Below are positions 46,762 to 53,817 of a stretch of DNA of 64,000 bases, piece after piece. Source of the stretch: Maritimibacter alkaliphilus HTCC2654 (GTDB taxonomy: Bacteria > Pseudomonadota > Alphaproteobacteria > Rhodobacterales > Rhodobacteraceae); contig NZ_CH902578.1 of the NCBI RefSeq assembly GCF_000152805.1, positions 849,184 to 913,183 on the forward strand, in the 5' to 3' direction. The translations under genes and the position numbers were made by a program. How positions within the stretch are numbered: position 1 is the first letter of the stretch; each line of letters begins with the position of its first letter. Below the pieces are notes generated by a model. That model had not been told where the DNA came from. It made no database searches and worked only from the letters and a program-made list of their open reading frames with translations.

Positions 46762-47175
46762 TCAGAGCGCCGTGAAGCTGAGTTCGCCCGCCGAGGCCAT
46801 CGACATCTCGAACGTCGCCTCGCCGTTGTGGCTCCCGGCATATTCGATGCCTGTGATCATGAAAGCGCCCTGAAGGATGCCGAAGTCCGGGACGATCACC
46901 TGAAAGTCCGGCACTTCGCCGTCGAAGAAGATCTGGCGCGCGCGGGCATCAGTCGCATCGTCTTTGAAGATGCCCGATCCGGCGATCGACGCGGATTTCA
47001 CCCCCGCGCCGCAAAGCAGCTCACGCCAGCCGCCCTGGCTTTCGAGCGAGGTGACATCGACGCTTTCGGCGTTCAGGCTGATCCGCGTGGCCCGCAGGCC
47101 CGCGAGGGTCGAGAAGTTGCCGGTGTCGTCCATGTCGATCTTGATGAGTAGGTCTTTGCCGTTCTGTGCGGTCAT
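46762..47175 (-). CDS. GTA g9-like major tail protein (tail tube)
   Basis: A 137-residue TP901-1-type major tail protein, RcGTA g9. The tube opens with GKDLLIKIDMDDTGNFSTLAG, followed by ISLNAESVDVTSLES and the closing SMASAGELSFTAL. It should polymerise in hexamer rings to form the tail tube. The gene has its own ribosome site (GGAGACC, 14-8 bases upstream), fitting the need for many copies. It is separated from g8 by 23 bases. Confidence 0.92.
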   Translation of the reverse strand: MTAQNGKDLLIKIDMDDTGNFSTLAGLRATRISLNAESVDVTSLESQGGWRELLCGAGVKSASIAGSGIFKDDATDARARQIFFDGEVPDFQVIVPDFGILQGAFMITGIEYAGSHNGEATFEMSMASAGELSFTAL

Positions 47176-47198
47176 GACAGGTCTCCGTTGGTGTGAGG

Positions 47199-47609
47199 TC
47201 AGCTATCTTCGACCCGCGCCCGAAAGCGCAGATCGATGCGCCGCATGTCGGCGTCCTGCACCCGGCGCGCCCGGGCACGGTGAAAATTGAGCGAGACGAG
47301 TTTGCCCCGCGACAGGATCAGCGAGGCATCGACAAGCGCGTCGGACACCGCCGCCGCAACCTGTTTCGCCGTGGTGAACCCGGCGGCATCCGAGACGACC
47401 GAGATCGTCACCTCGTGCAGCGCGCCGTGGTCAGACCCATCCGCCGCATCGCGCACATCTTCGGGTCCGAGTGCTACGTAGGTCACCCCGGTCAGTCCCG
47501 GCGGCACCGCATCATAGATCGCGGTTCCCACGAGGGACGCGAGTGAACTGTCCGCCGTAAGTCTTTGATAAATAGCCTGTTGCAGCGCCAGCGCCGTGCC
47601 ATAGCTCAT
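47199..47609 (-). CDS. GTA g8-like tail terminator protein
   Basis: A 136-residue protein equal in length and position to RcGTA g8, the tail terminator that caps the tube below the head. It begins SYGTALALQQAIYQRLTAD and has VTYVALGPEDVRDA and the C-terminal ADMRRIDLRFRARVEDS. These are typical of the DUF3168 family. The ATG at 47609 overlaps the g7 stop by 4 bases (ATGA); the upstream in-frame extension is not conserved. Confidence 0.92.
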   Translation of the reverse strand: MSYGTALALQQAIYQRLTADSSLASLVGTAIYDAVPPGLTGVTYVALGPEDVRDAADGSDHGALHEVTISVVSDAAGFTTAKQVAAAVSDALVDASLILSRGKLVSLNFHRARARRVQDADMRRIDLRFRARVEDS

Positions 47610-47944
47610 ACCGACACCTCCTCTTGCGCGAAACAGGTCAGGTACCGTGCGGAATGATCCGCCTCGGCCACCGCGACGATACGGAAAAGCCGCGCTCCGG
47701 CCCGAAACCGCTGCTCCGGCTTGGGGCGCGAGGGCGACCCATGCGGGGCGGCGCGCACCGTGATTTTCCACGAGATCGTGGAGGCGGTCATGCTCTCGAC
47801 CGCGCGTTCGCGCCCGGTGCCTGCCTTGATATTCGCCCAGAGCGCGCCGAGCTCGACCCAGGTGCGGGTGAAGCCCCCGGCCCCGTCGGCCACGTCGACC
47901 GGCTCTTCCAGCGTGAGCCTGCGATTGAGTACCGGTGCCTTCAT
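47606..47944 (-). CDS. GTA g7-like head closure protein
   Basis: A 112-residue protein of the phage head-tail adaptor (SPP1 gp16/HK97 gp10-like) type. It starts MKAPVLNRRLTLEEPVDVADG, with the core WVELGALWANIKAGTGRE and the tail DHSARYLTCFAQEE. It corresponds to RcGTA g7 in place and size. It should seal the capsid vertex on the connector. ATG 47944 overlaps the g6 stop by 4 bases and is preferred over upstream non-conserved sequence. Confidence 0.9.
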   Translation of the reverse strand: MKAPVLNRRLTLEEPVDVADGAGGFTRTWVELGALWANIKAGTGRERAVESMTASTISWKITVRAAPHGSPSRPKPEQRFRAGARLFRIVAVAEADHSARYLTCFAQEEVSV

Positions 47945-48534
47945 GCCCGCCCCCCGCCGAAGATACGCAGGTCGCGGTAGCGTTCGGTCAGCGCGGTCAC
48001 GTCGCTCGGCAGACGATCGGCGGCGGGATCTGCGCGATCCTCGTAATACTGGGCCGCCAACAGGATGATCGCGTGGCACAGATCGCCCGGCAGGTCGCCC
48101 CAGGTCGGGCCGAACCCGGCGTCGAACGAAATCAACGCCTTGCCGTTCACCGGGATCGGCGGCAGCAGGAACCCTGTGGACACCAGCCGGGGCCGATGCG
48201 TGTCGGGCACGAGCGTATAGCGCGCCGGATCGACCACCTCTTCGTCGCCGTAACGGTCGACGATGGTCAGCGCATTGATCGCCGAGACCGGCGCGATGGG
48301 CAGCGTCTGGGAGGCAAGGTCGCGCCACGCGGTCGTCGTGAACGCGAAGGCCCGCGTCAGCGTCGCCTTGGTCGTGCGCGCCTCGATCGCCGCAATGGCC
48401 GCCCGCAGGTAGGACCCGAGCACGCTTTCCTGCACGTCGTCGTCGGCGAACCCTGTGCCGAGCCGAAGGTGCTCCTTGAACGCCCAGACCGGCAGGGCGC
48501 TGCTCTCGATCGTGGTCTGCTCGACTAGCATCAT
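47941..48534 (-). CDS. GTA g6-like head-tail connector protein
   Basis: A 197-residue connector protein of the phage gp6/DUF-type head-tail adaptor family, RcGTA g6. It has LPVWAFKEHLRLG near the start and SYLRAAIAAIEARTTKA, the connector helix region. The C-terminal VNGKALISFDAGFG, HAIILLAAQYYEDR and LTERYRDLRIFGG are family-typical. It docks below the portal. The start is ATG-ATG at 48534/48531 with GGAG about 7 bases upstream. A 156-base gap (48535-48690) separates it from g5. Confidence 0.9.
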   Translation of the reverse strand: MMLVEQTTIESSALPVWAFKEHLRLGTGFADDDVQESVLGSYLRAAIAAIEARTTKATLTRAFAFTTTAWRDLASQTLPIAPVSAINALTIVDRYGDEEVVDPARYTLVPDTHRPRLVSTGFLLPPIPVNGKALISFDAGFGPTWGDLPGDLCHAIILLAAQYYEDRADPAADRLPSDVTALTERYRDLRIFGGGRA

Positions 48535-48690
48535 GGATTTACTCCGAAATTCGGGCCCCTCGCATCGATGGTAGGGCGCGCGCCTTCCAAGCCGCCCGGA
48601 CGGAGGGGGAGCAGCAGGACGGCAAGGAGGTTCGGGCGCGCGCCCGTCGCCGCACCCGCCCGGTCCGGACGGATGCGACGGTCCGCTGAC

Positions 48691-49890
48691 TTACGAGGTC
48701 GCGAATTTGAGCAGCTTGATCGCGGCGAAATCGCTCACGTCGCCGCCGACACGCTTGGTCGCGTAAAACAGCACGTGCGGCTTGGCCGAGAACGGGTCGC
48801 GCAGGATGCGGGTGTCGGGGCGTTCGGCCACGGTATAGCCCGCGTGGAAATCCCCGAAGGCGATGGACATGGAGCCCGAGGCGATATCCGGCATGTCCTC
48901 GACGATCAGCACCGGATAACCCGCGAGACGCGCAGGCGCCTCGGCGGCCAGACCGTCGGACCACAGGAACCGGCCATCGGCATCCTTGAGTTTGCGCACC
49001 GCGCCCGCGGTCTTGGAGTTCATCACGAAGGACGCGCCCGCGCGGTATTCGGCATCCAGCGCGTAGATCAGATCGAACAGGCAATCCGCCGGGTCGATCC
49101 CGTTGAACGTGCCGTCCGCGCCGGACACGACATAGCCGATGTTGCCCCAGGTCCAGACATCCTCGTCCACCGTCGGGTGGGTGAGAAAGCCGGTGGGCTT
49201 GTCCACCCCGTCGCCCGAAACGAATGCCGCCGCTTCGGCACGCGCGAACTTGTCCGCGATCCGGCTGGCCAGCCAGGTTTCGATGTCGAAGGCGCTGTCG
49301 TCCAGCAGCCGCTGCGACGCCTTGGGCAGCGCCGAAAGCTCGTGCAACGGGATGGTGATGCGTTCGATGCTCGGCGTCGCGGTCTCGGACGACGGATCGG
49401 TCTCGGTCGCCCAGCCGGAGCCGAGGTCGCCGTGGTCGATCAGCACGTCATAGGACGTGGACTCGACGTTCACCACGTTGGCCACGGCGCGCAGCGAGGC
49501 GTTCGAGCGCAGCACGCTCTGGATCACGTCCGCCGTCTTGGGGTCGACCAGATAGCCACCGTCACCCGCAACGGCGGTCGACAGGCTTTTCTCTTCGATC
49601 ACGATACCGCGCAGGGCATCGTCGTCACCCGAACGCACGTAGGCTTCGAAGGCTTTCTGGTGCGGGGCCTCGGTGTCGGCGGTCCGGGACAGAACCGGGC
49701 GCGCGGGGGAAAGGGATTTACGATCCAGCATGGTCAGTCGCTCTTCCTGTTGTTGAAGTCTGGTCTCAATGTCGTCGTTGAACGACCTGATTTCGCTCAC
49801 GAAACGCGTCAGGGCGGTCTTCACCTCCCCAGCCGGGCCCGCCGTCTGCGGCATGTCCGACGGCGCGTGCGCCTTGGTCTCTTTCGTCAT
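48691..49890 (-). CDS. GTA g5-like major capsid protein (HK97 fold)
   Basis: A 399-residue HK97-type major capsid protein. An N-terminal helical region (about 15-60, LTRFVSEIRSFNDDIETRL) is the delta-like scaffolding domain expected to be removed by the g4 protease. The mature capsid part has STAVAGDGGYLVDPKTADVI, the opening of HK97 capsid domains, and FGDFHAGYTVAERPD. Length closely matches RcGTA g5. An ATG pair at 49893/49890 is used; 49890 lies 7 bases from AGGA and overlaps the g4 stop. Most abundant structural component. Confidence 0.93.
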   Translation of the reverse strand: MTKETKAHAPSDMPQTAGPAGEVKTALTRFVSEIRSFNDDIETRLQQQEERLTMLDRKSLSPARPVLSRTADTEAPHQKAFEAYVRSGDDDALRGIVIEEKSLSTAVAGDGGYLVDPKTADVIQSVLRSNASLRAVANVVNVESTSYDVLIDHGDLGSGWATETDPSSETATPSIERITIPLHELSALPKASQRLLDDSAFDIETWLASRIADKFARAEAAAFVSGDGVDKPTGFLTHPTVDEDVWTWGNIGYVVSGADGTFNGIDPADCLFDLIYALDAEYRAGASFVMNSKTAGAVRKLKDADGRFLWSDGLAAEAPARLAGYPVLIVEDMPDIASGSMSIAFGDFHAGYTVAERPDTRILRDPFSAKPHVLFYATKRVGGDVSDFAAIKLLKFATS

Positions 49891-50495
49891 CATTCGGTCC
49901 TGTTGCGAGAGAGGGTGTGATCGCCGCCCGAGCCGTGCCGGGTCAGCATCAGGCGCGCATCGTCGATGATGTGCGCCAGTTGGCGAAAGCCGGCGTCCTC
50001 GGGCGCATCGCCCTTGGCCCCGACCCGCGCACTGGGCAGCATGGGAAAGGTCACGAGAGACACCTCCCACAGCTCCAGTTCGGTGAGGAGCCGTTGGCCC
50101 CGGTCGTTCTTCGCCGCCTTCACGGTGCGATAGCCGATGGACAGACCGTCGATGGCCCCGGCCTCGATCAGTCTCGCCGCTTCGCGCCCTTTGGCGATGT
50201 CGGTCAGGATGCGGCCCTTGACATAAAGACCCCGCGCATCCTCGCGCACCTCGTCCCAGACCCCGATGGGCTGGGCCGGGTCGTGCTGCCAGAGCATCTT
50301 CACGTGCCCGCCGTCACGGGCGAGCGCCGTCAGACAGGCGGCATAGGCGCCTTTCTGCACGATATCGCCGCCCCGGTCGGCCTCGCCGAAGAAACTCGCG
50401 TAGCCTTCGATTGCGATGCCGTCGGTGACCTCCTGCGTCTCGCCAAGGGCGACGAACTTGTGCTCCAGCCAGAACGGCATGTGATAATCACTCAT
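49890..50495 (-). CDS. GTA g4-like HK97 prohead protease
   Basis: A 201-residue prohead protease, RcGTA g4. The opening is IEGYASFFGEADRGGD, with the catalytic His region HVKMLWQHDPAQPIG and a Ser in the segment IDGLSIGYRTV. It cleaves the capsid protein N-terminus during maturation. GAGGAG lies 8 bases before ATG 50495, and the gene overlaps the portal stop by 8 bases. In RcGTA a small gene (g3.5) usually lies at this junction; none is here. Confidence 0.9.
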   Translation of the reverse strand: MSDYHMPFWLEHKFVALGETQEVTDGIAIEGYASFFGEADRGGDIVQKGAYAACLTALARDGGHVKMLWQHDPAQPIGVWDEVREDARGLYVKGRILTDIAKGREAARLIEAGAIDGLSIGYRTVKAAKNDRGQRLLTELELWEVSLVTFPMLPSARVGAKGDAPEDAGFRQLAHIIDDARLMLTRHGSGGDHTLSRNRTE

Positions 50496-51684
50496 CGTCG
50501 GTCTCCTCGGTGGGGGGTGTGAGCGGCGGCAGACCCAGAAGGCTGCGTTTCTCGTCGTTCGTCAGGAAATCGGCCTGCGTCACCCGCGCCCATTGCTGGT
50601 CGCGCTCGGCGGCAAGCGCGGGCACCTGGTCGAGGTCGGGTTTCAGCGTCACGGTTTCGCCCGCGAAGCCCGACAGCCAATGCGACAGGGTCGCAGCGAC
50701 CTTGGAGGCGAGCGGCAGCACCGTCAGGCGGTAGAACGCCCGGTTCGCTTCCTGATAATTCGCATAGGTCGCATCGCCGGGGATGCCGAGCAGCATGGGC
50801 GGCACGCCGAAAGCGGTCGCGATCTCACGCGCGGCGGCCTCCTTGGTCTTCTGGAATTCCATGTCCGACGGGCTGAACCCCATCGGCTTCCAGTCGAGCC
50901 CGCCTTCCAGCAGCATCGGACGCCCGGCATTGCGCGCGCCGATGTGATGCGCCTCCATTTCGTTCAGCAGCCGGTCGTATTGATCCGGCGTCAGCGTCCC
51001 CTGACCGTCGCTGCCCGAATACACGATTGCGCCCGAAGGCCGCGCGGCGTTGTCGAGCAGCGCCTTGGACCAAGCGGTGGCCGAGTTGTGGACGTCCAGC
51101 GCACTCGCCGCCGCCTGCATCGGGGACAGGCCGTAGTGGTCGTCCTGCGGGTGGAACGTGCGCACATGGCAGATGGGCGACAGGCCCTCGCCGATGTTGA
51201 ACCGGTGTTTGCGCGCGCCCACGGTGTAGTCATAGGCCACCGGCCAGCCATCCGCGCCGGGGACGAGGCTCATGCGGTCCGAGCGCAGCACATGCAATTC
51301 CATCGGCACGCCGACATCGCCGCCCACCGCCTCGACATAGCCGTTGCCGGACAACAGCACCTGGCCGAACAGCGCCTCCAGCAGCTCGGCGCGGCCCTGC
51401 GCCGGGTTCGGCCGGGTCACCAGATCGAGCACCGGGTGCGTCTCGTAGCGTTGGAACGTGTCCTGAAGCACGAGCGGCAGGGCAGCGGCGGCTTCCGCGA
51501 TCAGCTTGACCGCGCGAAAGCCGACCGGGTTCCCGGTGAAGCCGTTCTTCGTCAGGTTCACGGTGTCGCGCGGGCCCCAGACGACGCGGCCCGAGCCGCG
51601 ATAGGCGATCACCGGACCGGTGGCCGAAGCCTTGGTCTCGGCGGGCGCAACCGGGCCCTTCTTCAGGAAATCGAATACCGCCAT
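50488..51684 (-). CDS. GTA g3-like portal protein (HK97 family)
   Basis: A 398-residue HK97-type portal protein. The motifs VGFRAVKLIAEAAAALPL, the segment HPVLDLVTRPNPAQGRAELL, LSGNGYVEAV and GVPPMLLGIPGDATYANYQ are characteristic. It forms the dodecameric ring at one capsid vertex for DNA entry and tail joining. The ATG at 51684 gives a full-length protein. A 172-base gap separates it from the large terminase, unlike the tight spacing elsewhere. Confidence 0.93.
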   Translation of the reverse strand: MAVFDFLKKGPVAPAETKASATGPVIAYRGSGRVVWGPRDTVNLTKNGFTGNPVGFRAVKLIAEAAAALPLVLQDTFQRYETHPVLDLVTRPNPAQGRAELLEALFGQVLLSGNGYVEAVGGDVGVPMELHVLRSDRMSLVPGADGWPVAYDYTVGARKHRFNIGEGLSPICHVRTFHPQDDHYGLSPMQAAASALDVHNSATAWSKALLDNAARPSGAIVYSGSDGQGTLTPDQYDRLLNEMEAHHIGARNAGRPMLLEGGLDWKPMGFSPSDMEFQKTKEAAAREIATAFGVPPMLLGIPGDATYANYQEANRAFYRLTVLPLASKVAATLSHWLSGFAGETVTLKPDLDQVPALAAERDQQWARVTQADFLTNDEKRSLLGLPPLTPPTEETDDE

Positions 51685-51856
51685 CGGCGCGTGCTCCTCG
51701 TTCCGTTCGCGGGTCTTGCCCGCACATCTGTCCCGTCCGCGTGGGGCGCTTGCCCCGTCACGGCGGATCGTTCCCTTTTAAGATCAGCACCTTACCCGGC
51801 GCGGCGTCGGCGAATTCCGACTTTGGACACCCTCGCAGAAAGGGTTAAAGAAGGGT

Positions 51857-53239
51857 TTAAAGCAGCGTACGCACCTGCGGCCGCCGCCATTTCGCGCCCG
51901 GTTCGACGACAAGATCGGTCAGCGCCCAGACCAGCGCATCTACCCGGTCCGGGCTGCCTTTGCCCTCGAAGCCCTGCACGGTCATCAGGCACATCTGGTC
52001 CTCGAGATCGCCCAGTCCCCGCAGATGCGACACGCGCCCCTGCTCATATAGCGCGGCCACGGGTTCGGCCCGCGCCGACTTACCCTTTGCCGCCCGCACA
52101 CCGCGATAGGGCACCAGCGGGTCGATCTGGCGGATCACCGTCTCGACCAGATCGCCGCCCTGATTGACCTCGGCCACCAGCCGGTCCGCGCCATATCGCT
52201 CCATCGCGTCCAGCGCGGCGCGCGCCCAGTCGATGGGCTTCGCGGCCTTCACGCTCGCGTCTTCCAGCACCACCGCGCGCCACGCGCCCGGTGCGCCCTC
52301 GGTCACAGCACCGGCCACCACGATTCCGCATTCGTCCGATCCCGCGTGACCCGTGACAGGCGGGTCCACCGCCACCACGATCCGCGACAGCGGCGGCGGC
52401 CCGTCGATCCGGCAATCCTCCAGCATCGCGGTCGACCAGAACGCCCCCTCGCGGTCGTCGAGCAGAACGCCCTCCAGTTCCTGCCGCCCCAGCCGGGTGC
52501 CGCCATAGCGGGCCTCGATCTCTTCCAGAAAGCTTTTCGCCAGATTGGCCCTGTTCGCCGTCGTCGGCGCATGGGTCGTCACCGTCGAGGACAGGGTGAG
52601 CAGGCGCCGCAGAATCGGCACGTCGCGCGGCGTGGTCGTAACGACCTGCCGGGGATGGTCCCCCAGCCTGAGCGCGAATTGCAGCATGTCCCAGGCGTCA
52701 TCGACCTTTTTCCACTTCGCCAATTCGTCGGCCCAAGCGGCATCGAACTGCGGCCCTCGCAGCCCCTCGGGTTCCGAGGCGGAAAAGGACGTCGCGGTCG
52801 CGCCGTTCGGCCACACGAGCCGCCGTTTCGTCGCTTCCCACGCCGGGCGGCGGTCGGGCGGCGCGCAGGCCACGATCCCGCTGTCGCCGAACACCATCAC
52901 GTCGCGCACCTGATCGAAGGTCTCGCCGATCAGGGCCACGCGTCCGGCCCGTCCCGGCGACAGGGGCGCAGGCCCCTCGACCTGCGCGCGCACCCATTCG
53001 GCCCCGGCGCGCGTCTTGCCCGCACCGCGCCCGCCCAGGATGACCCAAGTGCGCCAATCCCCTTCGGGCGGCAGCTGATGATCCAGCGCCCAGAACTCGA
53101 ACACGTAAGGCAACGCGATCAGCGCCGCGTCGTTCAACGTCTCCAGAAACTCAATCTGTTTCGAGGGAGTCAGCGATGCGAGCCAGTTGGCGTTGAAGGT
53201 CGGTTCGGACCTTGTCGAGGTCGATTTCGGAAAGGTCAT
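51857..53239 (-). CDS. GTA g2-like large terminase subunit
   Basis: A 460-residue large terminase, the DNA-packaging motor. The ATPase domain has Walker A GGRGAGKT at residues 69-76 and Walker B FDAAWADE at 165-172. The C-terminal RNase H-like nuclease domain starts near IVVAVDPPVTGHAGSDE, with acidic metal-binding residues, and includes GGDLVETVIRQ. ATG 53239 overlaps the small terminase gene by 89 bases in another frame, which is unusual; no later in-frame ATG, GTG or TTG keeps the N-terminal LASLTPSKQIEFLE segment. Confidence 0.92.
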   Translation of the reverse strand: MTFPKSTSTRSEPTFNANWLASLTPSKQIEFLETLNDAALIALPYVFEFWALDHQLPPEGDWRTWVILGGRGAGKTRAGAEWVRAQVEGPAPLSPGRAGRVALIGETFDQVRDVMVFGDSGIVACAPPDRRPAWEATKRRLVWPNGATATSFSASEPEGLRGPQFDAAWADELAKWKKVDDAWDMLQFALRLGDHPRQVVTTTPRDVPILRRLLTLSSTVTTHAPTTANRANLAKSFLEEIEARYGGTRLGRQELEGVLLDDREGAFWSTAMLEDCRIDGPPPLSRIVVAVDPPVTGHAGSDECGIVVAGAVTEGAPGAWRAVVLEDASVKAAKPIDWARAALDAMERYGADRLVAEVNQGGDLVETVIRQIDPLVPYRGVRAAKGKSARAEPVAALYEQGRVSHLRGLGDLEDQMCLMTVQGFEGKGSPDRVDALVWALTDLVVEPGAKWRRPQVRTLL

Positions 53240-53489
53240 CGGCGGTATCCTTGAACAGGGCATCGAGACGGGCGCTTTCATCGCGCAACGCAACCGCCGC
53301 CTTGGTCAGCAACTTCGACCAGTCCACCGTGTCGTTGGCCGCCGTCACCTCGCCCGTCTTCAACGCTTCGGTCAGGTCGTTCATCGTTTTCAGCGCCCGC
53401 GCGAACTGGTCCGACGCGATCTTGTGGATCGCAACCGGGTCGGACGGATCGTCCGGGTCTGGCACATATCGCGTATTGTCGTCGGTCAT
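53151..53489 (-). CDS. GTA g1-like small terminase subunit
   Basis: A 112-residue protein at the head of the cluster, matching RcGTA g1 in size and position. An acidic N-terminus (MTDDNTRYVPDPDDP) precedes helices with FARALKTMNDLTEALKTGE and a C-terminal coiled stretch, VRTDLQRQLARIADSLE. In RcGTA the small terminase is degenerate in DNA recognition, consistent with packaging of random host DNA. ATG 53489 has GGAG 6 bases upstream; the longer frame to 53858 would run through the promoter region. Confidence 0.85.
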   Translation of the reverse strand: MTDDNTRYVPDPDDPSDPVAIHKIASDQFARALKTMNDLTEALKTGEVTAANDTVDWSKLLTKAAVALRDESARLDALFKDTADDLSEIDLDKVRTDLQRQLARIADSLETD

Positions 53490-53817
53490 GGACGGCTCCG
53501 GCATCGGCGCAGGTTCGGTCGGTTGCGCTCTGGACCGGCAGTCTGGCGAATTCGGGTGACGCTTGGGGAAACCCGCCGCACGGCGAATTAGGACGTATAC
53601 AAGTGATTCTCTCCCCGACGCCGGTTTCGCGCCCGGAAAATCGCCGACAATCAGGCACATATCGGCGAAAACCCGCGTTCGGACACCAAATCCGCCGACC
53701 GCCTGACCCATCCCCGTGCTTTCCCTTCCCAAGCCCGCGCTCCTGCGATAGTTTCCCAAAAACTCCGGGGACTTGGCCCCGAGATCGACTGACATTGCAC
53801 CGGGCACACCACAGGCC
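53490..53817. promoter_or_regulatory. Divergent intergenic region, probable GTA promoter region
   Basis: 328 bases lie between GTA g1 (minus) and a plus-strand envelope gene. It holds no supported gene. Visible elements are a direct repeat GGCGAATT (53545-53552 and 53582-53589), a 7-base inverted repeat TCGCCGA/TCGGCGA (53641-53647, 53662-53668), an AT-rich TATAC step near 53596, and a CGGGG/CCCCG hairpin (53766-53781). The GTA promoter is expected here, but no consensus could be confirmed. Confidence 0.5.

Noticed and set aside
51845-51860. CtrA-like TTAA...TTAA site between GTA g2 and g3
   Set aside because: The half-sites are 8 bases apart instead of 7, and the second overlaps the g2 stop codon.
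39703-53489. Interpretation of the cluster as an ordinary prophage
   Set aside because: No integrase, repressor, replication, lysis or attachment-site sequence is visible, and gene order and sizes fit the RcGTA cluster.
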